Source: RYN-230 sp963711705 (GTDB lineage: Bacteria > Actinomycetota > Actinomycetes > Streptosporangiales > Streptosporangiaceae). Taken from it: a stretch of 64,000 nucleotides of DNA. Below the pieces are notes generated by a model. That model was not told the origin of the DNA and made no database searches. It was given only the letters and a program-made list of their open reading frames with translations. This document shows positions 26,805 through 35,687 of this stretch, in pieces. The number at the start of each line of letters is the position of its first letter. The first letter of the stretch is position 1. The position numbers and the translations under genes are program-made. The stretch lies in the NCBI GenBank assembly GCA_963711705.1, contig CAVQFM010000014.1, forward strand, positions 291,372 to 355,371, in the 5' to 3' direction.

Positions 26805-28559
26805 TCATGGGGTGGGGCTGGGTGGGGCGAGGGGATGCCGGGGGCGGCCAGTCTCGATGGTGACGGCCGGTGCGGACGGGGTGAGCACGGTGACCACCGG
26901 GACGTGGCAGCCTGCCGCGGTCAGCTCCTCCGCGACGGCCGAGATCAGCCGGGGCACGTCAGCTGGGGCCGAGGCGTGCAGCGCTTCGGCCACGATCAGC
27001 GCGCTCGCGGTCCCGTCCCGGACCGCGGAGCGGCCGCTCTGCCGGTTCGTCCAGCGCCGGGCGTGGGCTTGCCCAGCCCCGTCGGCGAAGATCACTTCGC
27101 CGGCCGCGGGATGCTCGACGTCGCCGGAGAACGTCAGGTACTCCTCGTCACCGGTCGCGTAGCGCACGGCCAGGTCTCCGGTGATCTGCGCGGCGTCGAA
27201 CACCGCCACCGGGATGGCGAAGGCGAGCGAGGCGGCGTTGCACAGGTCCACGAGAGGGTGCACGCCAGGCAGCGCGCCTTCCTTGCGGAACCGGCGCAGC
27301 AGCGACTCCGCGGCGCACCGGTACTGGGTGGGCTTGAGTCCCATCCGGGCGAAGGCCCGCCGCCACGCCTGGATTTCCGGCAGCTCGCTTTCGGTGGTGC
27401 CGGCCAGCCGGGACCGGGCCGCGTCGGTGAACTTCCCGGTGCGTGCTCCGGTCGGCAGGCCGGCGGTGATGCCTTCGGCGAACAGCACCCCGGGCACCAG
27501 GTCCGGGAAGTCCCGCCAGATCTCGGTGGCGTGCTGAAACTTCATCCGGTCCCCTCGCGGTGTGCGGTGCGGCCCGGCCGTACCGGCCGGCGCCACGAGC
27601 CTACGCCTCCGGGGCCGGCCACCCGGCAGGCCGATGGCCAGGCCGGCCGCGACCACGGCGATGCCGGCCCAGACCAGCGGGGCGGGGGCCGGGCCGCCGA
27701 GCAGCACCCCGGTGACCGCGGCGGCGACCGGCACGATGCCGGTGAGCAGGCCGGCCCGGGCGGCGCCGAGCCGGGCGACGCTGGAGTACCACAAGACGAA
27801 AGCCACGGCCGTGACGGCGACCGCCAGATAGCCGATAGCCAGCCAGTCCGCCCGGTCCAGCCGGGTGATCGCGGCCGGTCCCTCGTGCGCCAGCCCGAGC
27901 CCGGCGAAGATCACCGCCGCCATCCAGGTGGTATGCACCGACACACCCCACGGGCCGTGCCGGCCCAGGACCGGGATGGCCAGCAGGGTGAAGCCGGTCT
28001 CGCAGCCCAGCACCACGGCAGCCCAGGCGATGCCCGCGGCGTCGGTGCGGCCCAGGCCCTGCACCAGGGCCGCACCACAGGTGACGGTGACGGCCGCCAC
28101 GAGCACCGGCCGGCTCGGCCGTGATCCGTCGATCAGCGGGCCGAGCACGGCCAGCAACGGCGGGACAGCGGCCACCGCCACGCCCAGGACGGCTGGCTCG
28201 GCATGCCGGGAGCCCACGACCAGGCCCACGTTGAACAGCACCAGCCCGGTCGTGGTGACACCGGTGAGCCAGAGCCATTCCACGCCGCGCGGCCAGGCCA
28301 GCCTCCGTCCCGCGGCCCGGGCGAAGCCAGCCAGCAGCAGGCAGGCCACGGCGTAGCGGAGTGCCTCGGCGGTGAACACCGGCGCACCGGCCAGCACCGA
28401 GGAGACCGCCACGCTGCCGCCGACACAGACCATGCCGCCCGCGCCCGCGGCGATCCCCCGGCCCGGGCTGGAGGCGGCCGGCCGCGGTGGGACGGGCCCG
28501 GGGCGGGTGAGGTCCCCGGTGACTGGATCCGGGCGGGTGAGGGCGCGGGTGTCGGGCAT
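26805..28559 (-). CDS. EamA-family transporter fused in frame to a B3/4-domain protein
   Basis: The first ~340 residues form ten membrane helices with two EamA repeats (GGMVCVGGSVAVSSVLAGAP; later AVAFVLWYSSVARLGAARAG), a drug/metabolite exporter. After RMKFQHATEIWRDFPDLVPG comes a soluble B3/B4 tRNA-synthetase-editing-like domain (MGLKPTQYRCAAESLLRRF, FDAAQITGDLAVRYATGDEE). An internal ATG at 27545 preceded by GAGGGG could also start the second domain alone, as separate genes usually do. The start of the whole is taken as ATG 28559, with an upstream ATG at 28589 possible. It is divergent from the MocR gene, whose regulators often control such neighbours. Confidence 0.8.
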   Translation of the reverse strand: MPDTRALTRPDPVTGDLTRPGPVPPRPAASSPGRGIAAGAGGMVCVGGSVAVSSVLAGAPVFTAEALRYAVACLLLAGFARAAGRRLAWPRGVEWLWLTGVTTTGLVLFNVGLVVGSRHAEPAVLGVAVAAVPPLLAVLGPLIDGSRPSRPVLVAAVTVTCGAALVQGLGRTDAAGIAWAAVVLGCETGFTLLAIPVLGRHGPWGVSVHTTWMAAVIFAGLGLAHEGPAAITRLDRADWLAIGYLAVAVTAVAFVLWYSSVARLGAARAGLLTGIVPVAAAVTGVLLGGPAPAPLVWAGIAVVAAGLAIGLPGGRPRRRRLVAPAGTAGPHRTPRGDRMKFQHATEIWRDFPDLVPGVLFAEGITAGLPTGARTGKFTDAARSRLAGTTESELPEIQAWRRAFARMGLKPTQYRCAAESLLRRFRKEGALPGVHPLVDLCNAASLAFAIPVAVFDAAQITGDLAVRYATGDEEYLTFSGDVEHPAAGEVIFADGAGQAHARRWTNRQSGRSAVRDGTASALIVAEALHASAPADVPRLISAVAEELTAAGCHVPVVTVLTPSAPAVTIETGRPRHPLAPPSPTP

Positions 28560-28625
28560 GACGGTCACGTTAGGCGGCCAATGGTCCATTGAACAGGACC
28601 AATGGATTCGTTTTATGATGGACCA
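28560..28625. promoter_or_regulatory. Divergent MocR/EamA control region with CCAATG repeats
   Basis: The half-site CCAATG occurs at 28578, 28599 and 28623, spaced 21 and 24 bp apart, and GGACCAATG is directly repeated (28596-28604, 28620-28628). AATGGTCCATT forms a small palindrome within. TTGAAC at 28589-28594 and a TATGAT-like hexamer near 28614 suggest a plus-strand promoter. Repeats at two-turn spacing suit MocR-type autoregulation. Confidence 0.6.
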
Positions 28626-30234
28626 ATGCGAGCTGGTGTGGTGCGCTTCCAGCGGGCCGGTGAGGGAGCGGACTTCCTGCAGCTGGACCCGGCCGGGGTA
28701 CCGGTCCGCGGGCTGACCAGCTGGCTGGTTGATGCGCTGCGCGCCGGGATCGCGGACGGGCGGCTGGCCGCCGGGGTGGTGCTGCCCGCGAGCCGGGCAC
28801 TGGCTGGGGACCTCGGCGTCTCGCGGGGGGTGATCGTCGAGGCCTATCAGCGGCTGCGGGAGGAAGGCCTGGTCAGTGCGCGGCAGGGCGCCGGGACGAC
28901 GGTGCTCCCGGTGCGGCGGCCAGCCGGGCCGGACGCCAGCCTCCCGGCCGCCGGGCCGCCCCCGGCTGGATCGGGGCTGGCTGGACCGGGGCTGGCTGGA
29001 CCGGGGCTGGCTGGACCGGGGCTCGCCGGACCGGGGCTCGCCTGGACCGGGGCTCGCCGGACGGGGGTCGGTCGGGCCGGGATCGGCTGGATTGGCATCG
29101 GTGACCGGACCGCTGCCCGGTCTGCTCCCGCTGCCCTGGCGAGCGCGGACGGAGATCGACCTGTCCCCGGGAGTGCCCGACCTGTCCGCGTTCCCCCGCG
29201 CCGCGTGGCTGCGCGCCGAGCGCGCCGCGCTGGCGCAAGCCGGCGCCGCCGACCTCGGCTACGGGGACCCACGCGGCAACGAGCGGCTGCGCACGGTGCT
29301 GGCGGGCTGGCTGGCGCGCACCCGCGGCCTGCGCGCCGCGCCCGGCGACATCGTCATCGTCACCGGGGTGGCCCAGGCGCTCGCCTTGCTCGGGCAGGTA
29401 CTCCGGGCCCGCGGCACGATCCGGATCGCGGTCGAGGATCCCGGTTCGCGGGGCGCCCGGCTCCAGCTCGCGCACTGGGGCCTGGAACCGGAGCCGGTCC
29501 CGGTTGACGAGCACGGACTGCGAGTCGATGCCCTGATCCGCAGCGGCCTGCCCGCCGCCGTGCTCACCCCCGCGCACCAGTTCCCGACCGGTGTCGTGCT
29601 GGCCCCGGACCGCCGCCGCGAGCTGGTGGACTGGGCCGGCGCCGGCGGCCTCGTCATCGAAGACGACTACGACGCCGAGCACCGGTACGACCGGCCCCCG
29701 GTCCCGGCGCTGCAAGCGTCCGCGCCCGACCGCATCGCCTACGCCGGCAGCACGTCCAAGACGCTGGCCCCGGGCCTGCGGCTGGGCTGGCTGATCCCGC
29801 CCCGGTGGCTGCACACCGATCTGGTCGCCGCGAAGCACAGCAGTGACCTGGGCAGCCCGGCGCTGCCGCAGCTGGTCCTGGCCCACCTGATCGCCAGCGG
29901 GGATCTCGAGCGGCACATCCGGCTGGTCCGCCAGCGGCAGCGGACCCGGCGCAATGCGCTGTTCGCCGCGCTGCGTGAGTTCCTCCCGCAGGCCCGGATC
30001 CAGGGCGTGGCGGCCGGCCTGCACCTGCTGGTCACGTTCCCGGACCTGGCTGGCCAGCTGGATGACGAGGCGCTGGCCAGCCGGATCGAGGCCACCGGCG
30101 TCCTGGTCCACCCGCTGTCCATGCACCGGATCGCTCCCGGGCCGCCTGGCCTGGTGCTGGGCTACGCCGCGCACCCGCCAGGTCAGCTGCGTGAGGCGGC
30201 CCGGCGCATCGCCAGCGCGGCCCGGCCGTCCTGA
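28602..30234 (+). CDS. MocR/PdxR-family transcriptional regulator, frame broken in linker repeats
   Basis: The N-terminal GntR winged helix is intact (GLTSWLVDALRAGIADGRL, LGVSRGVIVEAYQRLREEGL). The aminotransferase-fold domain is intact but in the next frame: GYGDPRGNERLRTVLAGWL, VIVTGVAQALALL, VIEDDYDAEHRYD and the PLP-lysine segment YAGSTSKTLAPGLRLGW. Both belong to one ~535-aa protein. The switch occurs inside a linker of 15-bp repeats (28970-29070), where one copy is 16 bp long with an extra T near 29043. Start is ATG 28602 or ATG 28626. It probably senses a pyridoxal-type or amine ligand and controls the divergent EamA gene. Confidence 0.82.
28970..29070 (+). repeat. 15-bp minisatellite in the MocR linker
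   Basis: About six tandem copies of GGCTGGCTGGACCGG and variants (GGCTCGCCGGACCGG) encode GLAGP repeats. All are 15 bp except the copy at about 29035-29050, which is 16 bp. The odd copy accounts exactly for the frame switch in the regulator gene. Confidence 0.85.
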
Positions 30235-30305
30235 GCCGGTCGCCCGTCAGCCCGGCGGCACGGCCGGCCGGGACTGGGTCGCGGCCGGCCCGGGGAGGGC
30301 AGGAG

Positions 30306-30635
30306 CTAGGACGCGTGCCTGGGTACGGAGCGCTGGGCGAACTGGGTAGCGCCGCATTTGGGGCAGTGCCGGAACGTGTCGGCGGGCTGGTTCGCCGCCG
30401 AGATCGACGTGATCTCCCGGTTCAGCTCGGCCCGGTCCACGGTCTGGCCGCGTGGCGCGACCGAGATCATGGAGATCGACCGGATCCGCCGCCGGGCGGC
30501 TGACCGCGGAACCCGCCACTCGTAGCCGCACTCGGCGCAGGTTCGCAGGTACTCCCGGGGCTGCCCTGGCCACCGCACAACCAGCATCGTGCGGCTGCGG
30601 TGGGCTGGCGTCAAGGGCGCCAGGCCGGGCAGCAT
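30306..30635 (-). CDS. Small zinc-ribbon protein
   Basis: This 109-aa protein has two CxxC knuckles about 50 residues apart: RTCAECGYEWRVP and RHCPKCGATQFAQRS, consistent with one or two structural zinc sites. The segment between them is basic (AARRRIRS) then acidic-polar. ATG 30635 or an internal ATG at 30587 could be the start. I do not recognise a named family; nucleic-acid or protein binding is a fair guess. It converges on the MocR gene and is divergent from YceI. Confidence 0.6.
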   Translation of the reverse strand: MLPGLAPLTPAHRSRTMLVVRWPGQPREYLRTCAECGYEWRVPRSAARRRIRSISMISVAPRGQTVDRAELNREITSISAANQPADTFRHCPKCGATQFAQRSVPRHAS

Positions 30636-30675
30636 CTCTACCGGAACCAGTTCCCTGGTGGGCCTTCGAGCTATG

Positions 30676-30691
30676 TGGAGGAGATCGTCCA
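30676..30691. promoter_or_regulatory. Candidate TetR operator upstream of yceI gene
   Basis: TGGAGGAGATCGTCCA fits TGGA-N8-TCCA and shares AGATCGTCCAGAT with a site just upstream of the TetR gene (32249-32264). It lies ~165 bp before the YceI start. Confidence 0.5.
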
Positions 30692-30852
30692 GATCCGGTG
30701 CTAAGGTTGGGCGTAACCGGATGAATCACTCCAATTACCATCAGTGCGCTGGCCGTGTAACCCCAAGCGGGCTGGCCGTGGTAAACCGCGGGCTGGCAGG
30801 CCGTGGACACCCGGCTGATGGCCGCCGTAACCCTGACTGAGGAGGAAAGATC

Positions 30853-31458
30853 ATGACGACCGGAACGAGCGGGGAGCAGCAGCCGGGCGGTGGCGTGGCC
30901 GCGCTGGCCCGGGACGGGGCGCTGGCCGGCCAGTGGCAGCTGGATCCGGAGCAGTCCACGGTGGAATTCCGGGTACCGCATTTCTGGCACATGATCACTG
31001 TGCGCGGCTGGTTCGACCGGCTGGCGGGCGAGGGCTCGGTGGCCCCCGATGGCACGGTCACCGGGCGGATCACGGTCGATGCCGCGTCGCTGAACACCAA
31101 GAACAAGCAGCGGGACAAGCACCTGCGGTCGGCCGACTTCTTCCACGCGGAGCAGCATCCGCAGGCCGTGCTCACGGTCAGCCGGGCGGCGCTGACGCCG
31201 GCCGGGCAGCTGGCGGGTGAGGGCACGCTGGCGGCGGCCGGGACCGAGGAGCCGATCCAGTTCACCGCCGACATCCTGGACGCCAGCCCGGACACGGTCT
31301 CGCTGCGCGCCGAGATCACCGTGGACCGGAGCCGGTTCGGGATGACCTGGAGCCCGATGCGGATAGCGTCCATGCAGGCAACCGGCTCGGTCACCGCCCG
31401 GTTCACCCGCTCCGCCGCGAATGGTGCGGCCCCGGCGGACCCGGACCCGGCCGGTTAG
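30853..31458 (+). CDS. YceI-family lipid-binding protein
   Basis: This 201-aa protein has the family opening GQWQLDPEQSTVEFRVPHFW, then GWFDRLAGEG, VDAASLNTKNKQRDKHLRSADFF and the closing FGMTWSPMRIAS. YceI proteins are lipocalin-like beta barrels that bind isoprenoid lipids and appear in stress responses. There is no signal peptide, so this one is cytosolic. ATG 30853 is preceded by GAGGAGGAAAG. Its 3' end overlaps the convergent TetR gene by 56 bp. A shared DNA motif upstream of both genes suggests that the TetR protein controls it. Confidence 0.9.
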   Translation: MTTGTSGEQQPGGGVAALARDGALAGQWQLDPEQSTVEFRVPHFWHMITVRGWFDRLAGEGSVAPDGTVTGRITVDAASLNTKNKQRDKHLRSADFFHAEQHPQAVLTVSRAALTPAGQLAGEGTLAAAGTEEPIQFTADILDASPDTVSLRAEITVDRSRFGMTWSPMRIASMQATGSVTARFTRSAANGAAPADPDPAG

Positions 31459-32227
31459 CCGGCGGGCTGCTCCTGGCCGGGGTCAGCCCGGCTGGGCCCG
31501 CACGCACCCCGCCGTGGCCGGGGTCGCCTGGGCCGGTATGACCGGGTGGCCGGTGCAGCCGCAGCAGGGCCCGGTACATGGCGGCCGGCGTGGGCGGCGC
31601 CGGCAGCGGCGCCCGGCCGGCCGTGCTGAAGGCCTGGATCATGTACGCGGCAAAGCGCCGCCACGTGCCGGGTGCGGCATCGGCCGTGCCGTCCAGCACG
31701 CCGGCGTTGGCCATCAGCAGCATGGCCAGGTCCTCGGGCACGAAGTCGGCCCGGAGCCGGCCGCTGGCCTGGGCCGCGCGGGTGAGCTGGGTGAAGCCGT
31801 GGTAGGCACGGTCGCGTTCGGCCTGGAATTCAGCGGCCATCGGGAACGTCATGTTCAGGACGCAGGCAAAGCCCCGGTCCTCGGCCTGCATGGCGCACAG
31901 CCGCTCGATGAGGCCGCAGAAGCCCGCCCACGGATCAGGGTCGGCCAGCGCGCGGGTGACCGCGTCGGCGTACCCGGTGATCTTGTCCCCGAACGCCCCG
32001 GCGACCAGGTCACCGCGGGTGGGGAAGCGCCGGTACAGGGTGGCCACGCCGACCCCGGCGCACCGGGCGATGTCCTCCATCGGCACATCCAGGCCGCGCT
32101 CGGCGAACACCTGCCGGGCCGCGGCGATGATGCGCCGCCGGTTGCGCTCCGCGTCGGCCCGCAGCGCTGGCCGGGCCGGGCTGCCCCGGCCCGGCTGCGG
32201 CCCGGCGGGCGGCCCTGCGGATGACAT
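31403..32227 (-). CDS. TetR-family transcriptional regulator
   Basis: The protein is 274 aa. Its N-terminal DNA-binding domain is NRRRIIAAARQVFAERGLDV...ARCAGVGVATLYRRFPTRG. A ligand/dimer domain follows with helices (RAYHGFTQLTRAAQASGRLR, EDLAMLLMANAGVLDGT). The last ~55 residues are a Pro/Gly-rich tail and overlap the yceI 3' end. ATG 32227 lies 9 bp after the reconstructed stop of the ATP-grasp gene, so it may be co-transcribed. A TGGA-N8-TCCA palindrome 22 bp upstream of its start recurs before yceI, pointing to autoregulation and control of YceI. Confidence 0.88.
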   Translation of the reverse strand: MSSAGPPAGPQPGRGSPARPALRADAERNRRRIIAAARQVFAERGLDVPMEDIARCAGVGVATLYRRFPTRGDLVAGAFGDKITGYADAVTRALADPDPWAGFCGLIERLCAMQAEDRGFACVLNMTFPMAAEFQAERDRAYHGFTQLTRAAQASGRLRADFVPEDLAMLLMANAGVLDGTADAAPGTWRRFAAYMIQAFSTAGRAPLPAPPTPAAMYRALLRLHRPPGHTGPGDPGHGGVRAGPAGLTPARSSPPANRPGPGPPGPHHSRRSG

Positions 32228-32236
32228 AGCGCCAGG

Positions 32237-33671
32237 TTACAAGGGAACTGGAATAGATCGTCCAGATAACTGCGGGGTGCTGGAGGTGGCTTTCGGGCCG
32301 GGCTGGGACAGGTAAGCACCGATCTCGTCCGGCCGCGGCGGCCACCGGGGTGCCGTCCGTGCTCACCACGGCCAGGCCGATGTTCGAGTTGAGGGCCAGC
32401 GAGCTGACCATGTACGGGAGGATCACCAGGCCCGTGGTCTCCCGGCCGAACAGCCCGCGGCGCAGCAGGGCGTCCCGCAGCCCGGCGTAGCTGGTGATGC
32501 CCGGGTGTACCGGGACGCTGTGCAGGGCCACCGCCGAAACCGATTTCTGGTATCCCTGGCCGAAAAGGCTGATGCACATTTCGGCCAGCGAAGCACCCAG
32601 GCTGCGCCGCGGGTTGATTTCCAGCGGGAAGATAGCCCCGTCTGACGCCCGGTACAGGAAATCGATATTCAGCGGGCCCCGGTAACCGATGGACCCGGCG
32701 ACCTGGCCGATAGCCTCGCCGGCCGACTGCACCTGGGCCGCGCAGTCGTCAGGCATGGCGCCTAGGCCGAGGTAGGAGCCCATGTAATATTTGCCGGCCT
32801 GCAGAATATGGCGCCCAGCGCACAGCGAGTACGTCGTGCCGTCGTCCTGGACCATGCCGTTGTAGGAAACCGAGAGGGCCTCGTCCCCGGTGCCCAGGAA
32901 CTCCTCGATAAGCAGATCGCCGTCGTAGCCGACCGGGACGATCCGGCTGAGTTTCCTGCGGAGCAGCCACCGGCTGGTGACGATCCCCATGGCCTGGCCG
33001 CCCGCGCCGAAATCGGTCTTGACGATGACCGGGCCGAGTGCCTTCAGTGCGTGCCGCACGTGCTTGCGCAGGTCAGGTCCGCCACCGACGGTCAGAGCCC
33101 GGGTGAGCCGCAGCGCTGCGCACCGTGGCCGGGCCGCCTCGAAATACTCTCGGGCCAGCACCTTGGAATCGAGGCGCCGGGAGGACTCCAGGTAACTGTC
33201 CGGGGTCATGCGGTCGATGACCGGGCGCCTGGAGTTCTTGCCGATGATAGTGACCAGGTGGCTGTACTGGGGAGTGGAGCCAAAGGCCTCGACCGTCACC
33301 GGCCCATCGGCTGGGCTGTTATCCAGCAGTTCGATCACATCGGAGAGCGCGCGTTCGTCAGCGGCCAGATCCGCGCAGATGGAATGGCCCGGCTGCCCGC
33401 TGGCCACGGTGCGGAATATCAGGTTTTCATAGCCCAGGATGGCGCTGATGTCGGCGATATGCGTGTCATCCATCGGATGCCTGGTCACCACAATCTTGCG
33501 GTCACCCGACCAGTACAGGGCCATCTCTTCTTCTGGGAAGCGCTGGCTGCCCGGGAGCGCCGAGAATTGCGGCAGCGGCTGCCGTTCCGGCTGCTGCGCC
33601 CACTCGAGAATGTTGCTGAGGATAAGCCGGTCGAATCGTGGCTTAACTGGAGCATTCGGCCCAGGATGCAT
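32237..33671 (-). CDS. ATP-grasp enzyme, frameshift near its C-terminus
   Basis: The protein is ~478 aa once the end is corrected. The ATP-grasp core is visible: GPVIVKTDFGAGGQAMGIV (nucleotide lysine and glycine loop), DGDLLIEEFLGTGDEALSV, and the metal-binding strand IFPLEINPRRSLGASLAEM. Such enzymes couple ATP to carboxylate-amine ligation. At about 32325 the frame runs off into unrelated sequence, but a neighbouring frame continues with DEIGAYLSQPGPKATSS and stops at 32237-32239, a natural end just before TetR. The start is ATG 33671; an internal ATG at 33524 with AGAAGAG is an alternative. It lies downstream of the AAA ATPase gene on the same strand. Substrate unknown. Confidence 0.8.
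32249..32264. promoter_or_regulatory. Candidate TetR operator upstream of tetR gene
   Basis: TGGAATAGATCGTCCA is a TGGA-N8-TCCA palindrome 22 bp before the TetR start and inside the end of the ATP-grasp gene. It shares 13 consecutive bases (AGATCGTCCAGAT, 32255-32267) with the site before yceI. Confidence 0.5.
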
Positions 33672-33781
33672 CCGAGCATGGTAGGGACGTGACTAACCCT
33701 TTGCAACCGCTTTGCTTATATTTGGGCCCTTTGCCGCCGGCTGGCCCGGGAGCCGGGCGTCCTGAGTGACTAGGACACACC

Positions 33782-34945
33782 CTAAATCTGCGGCTGCGGC
33801 AGGGCGGCGCCTGAGCGGGGGAAGATGTCCGCAGGCTCGAGGCGCATCAGATCATCGCGGCTCCACTGGCGGTCCATGTCGGAGGCCAGGCGGTGCGCGT
33901 GGCGGAGCCGGGCGTGCTCCAGTTCGTTGCGCACGCTGCGGGCGTTGGCGAATTCCGGCTCCCGCATTCGGCCGGCCAGGTAATCGCGGAAGGTGGCCTC
34001 CGCGTCCGCGGAGAGATAGTACGAGGCCTGCTCCAGCATTACCTGGCCGATGTTCACCAGTTCGGTCAGCTCGTAGGCGGCAAAGTCGAGATGGTGCGCG
34101 ATCCGGGAACTCATCCCGGGATTCGAGGCGAAGAATTCATCCATCCGGTCCTTGTAGCCAGCCAGGATCACCACGAGCTTGTCGCGGTCGTTCTCCATGA
34201 CCTGGAGCAGGATGTCGATGGCTTCCTGGCCGTAGTCCCGCGAGTCAGCGTCCCGGTACAGGTAGTAGGCCTCGTCGATGAACAGCACGCCGCCCATGGA
34301 CCGGTCCAGCACCCGTTTCGTCCGCGGCGCGGTCTGCCCGATGAACTCGCCGACCAGGTCGTCGCGCATCGCGTGGACCAGATGCCCCTGGTCCAGGTAA
34401 CCCAGCCGGTGCAGCAGTTCGGCCATGCGCAGCGCCACCGTGGTCTTGCCGGTCCCCGGCGGGCCGGTGAAGCACATGTGCAGGTTAGGCCGGGGGGCCT
34501 CGAGGCCGAACCGGCGCCGCGCCTGGTCCACCAGCAGCAGTGCGCCGATCTCCTGCACCTTGCGTTTCACCGGGACGAGGCCGACCAGGTCGCGGTCCAG
34601 GCTGGTGAAGACATCGTTGACATTGGCCGCCGCGCGCTCGGCGGCAAACGTCACCGTGGCGTCCGGCGGCAGCAGGCCGTCGGGCGGCTGGGCTGGCCCG
34701 GCGCCGCGCTGGGCGGGCGCGCTGGGAACGGCCGCCCGCCGGGACCCGGCCGGCCGCCCCGACCCGGCCGGCCGCCCCGACCCGGCCGCCGGCCTCGGTG
34801 GCTCGTCCGCGGCCTGTATGGCCGCGGCCGCGGCTTCCGTCTCCGGTCTGGGCCGGAGGCTGCGCAGCGCCAATGTCATCAGAACGGCGAGGAGCGACAC
34901 GGCCACCCCACCGACGAGCAGCGCGGAGGCGGTCAGCGAGTGCAT
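33782..34945 (-). CDS. Membrane-anchored CbbX/SpoVK-type AAA+ ATPase
   Basis: At 387 aa, one N-terminal membrane helix (LLVGGVAVSLLAVLMTLAL) is followed by a Pro/Arg/Gly-rich linker with GRPAGS repeats and a single AAA+ module. Walker A is FTGPPGTGKTTVA, the pore-loop region is DLVGEFIGQTAPRTK, Walker B is GGVLFIDEAYYLY, sensor 1 lies in VVILAGYKDRMDEFF and the arginine/sensor region is NPGMSSRIAHHLDF. CbbX-like proteins remodel other proteins, and related EccA proteins serve type VII secretion, but no ESX genes are nearby. The membrane anchor is unusual. It probably precedes the ATP-grasp gene in one transcript. Confidence 0.85.
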   Translation of the reverse strand: MHSLTASALLVGGVAVSLLAVLMTLALRSLRPRPETEAAAAAIQAADEPPRPAAGSGRPAGSGRPAGSRRAAVPSAPAQRGAGPAQPPDGLLPPDATVTFAAERAAANVNDVFTSLDRDLVGLVPVKRKVQEIGALLLVDQARRRFGLEAPRPNLHMCFTGPPGTGKTTVALRMAELLHRLGYLDQGHLVHAMRDDLVGEFIGQTAPRTKRVLDRSMGGVLFIDEAYYLYRDADSRDYGQEAIDILLQVMENDRDKLVVILAGYKDRMDEFFASNPGMSSRIAHHLDFAAYELTELVNIGQVMLEQASYYLSADAEATFRDYLAGRMREPEFANARSVRNELEHARLRHAHRLASDMDRQWSRDDLMRLEPADIFPRSGAALPQPQI

Positions 34946-35106
34946 GAGCCGTTACCAGGCGGGATGCCTGATACCCCCTAACTCCACCCTGGTCGCACCG
35001 GCGTAGCTGGCGGCCAGTTCCAGTTCATGCTCACGGTATCAACCGCAGGCCGGAGTGGGCAGGGGGCACATCGGCGGCCGGGCGGCTCCCGTACGCTGAG
35101 ACCGTG

Positions 35107-35616
35107 ATGCAGACCTGGGAGGCGATCACCTCCCGGCGTAATGTGCGCTCGTTTGCCGACCGCCCGATTCCCGCCGCCGACCTGGACCAGATCCTTGAGG
35201 CCGGGCGCCGGTCGCCGTCCTCACAGAACTGGCAGCCGTGGGACTTCATCCTGGTCACGGACCGGGCCAAGCTGCGTGATCTGGCCCAGGTATGGCGGGC
35301 CGCCGGCCACGTGGCTGGCTCGGCGGCGACCATCGTGGTCATCGGCCCGGCCGCCGACAACGAGTTCCACCGGGCTCACTTCGATCTCGGCCAGGCCACG
35401 ATGGCGATGATGCTGGCCGCGGCCGATCTTGGCATCGGCAGCAGCCATGCCGGTGTCGCTGACCTGCGGCTCGCCCGGGACCTGCTGGGCTTTCCCGAGG
35501 ACCGGGACTGGGCCCTGCTGATCTCCCTGGGGTATCCGGCGGACCGGCCGCTGGCGCCGGTCAGGCACCCGGACCGGCGGCCGTTCGGCGAGGTCGTGCA
35601 CCGCAGCCACTGGTAG
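35107..35616 (+). CDS. Nitroreductase-family flavoprotein
   Basis: This 169-aa protein is short for the family but complete. Motifs are SRRNVRSFADRPIP, RSPSSQNWQPWDFILV (FMN contacts), the FDLGQATMAMMLAAADLGIG helix and LISLGYPADRP. It should bind FMN and reduce nitro, quinone or enone substrates with NAD(P)H. ATG 35107 is preferred over the GTG directly before it. It is followed ~70 bp later by the asparaginase gene in the same direction. Confidence 0.85.
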   Translation: MQTWEAITSRRNVRSFADRPIPAADLDQILEAGRRSPSSQNWQPWDFILVTDRAKLRDLAQVWRAAGHVAGSAATIVVIGPAADNEFHRAHFDLGQATMAMMLAAADLGIGSSHAGVADLRLARDLLGFPEDRDWALLISLGYPADRPLAPVRHPDRRPFGEVVHRSHW

Positions 35617-35687
35617 GTCCCGCCACCCGGCAGGCCCGGGGGAGAACGCGCTGGCCGGCTCGCGCCGGCCGGGGAAGGTGAAGGAGC

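Noticed and set aside
33782..34945. Type VII secretion (EccA-like) locus around the AAA ATPase
   Set aside because: No EccB/C/D/E, WXG100 or PE/PPE-like genes occur nearby, and the TPR domain of EccA is absent.
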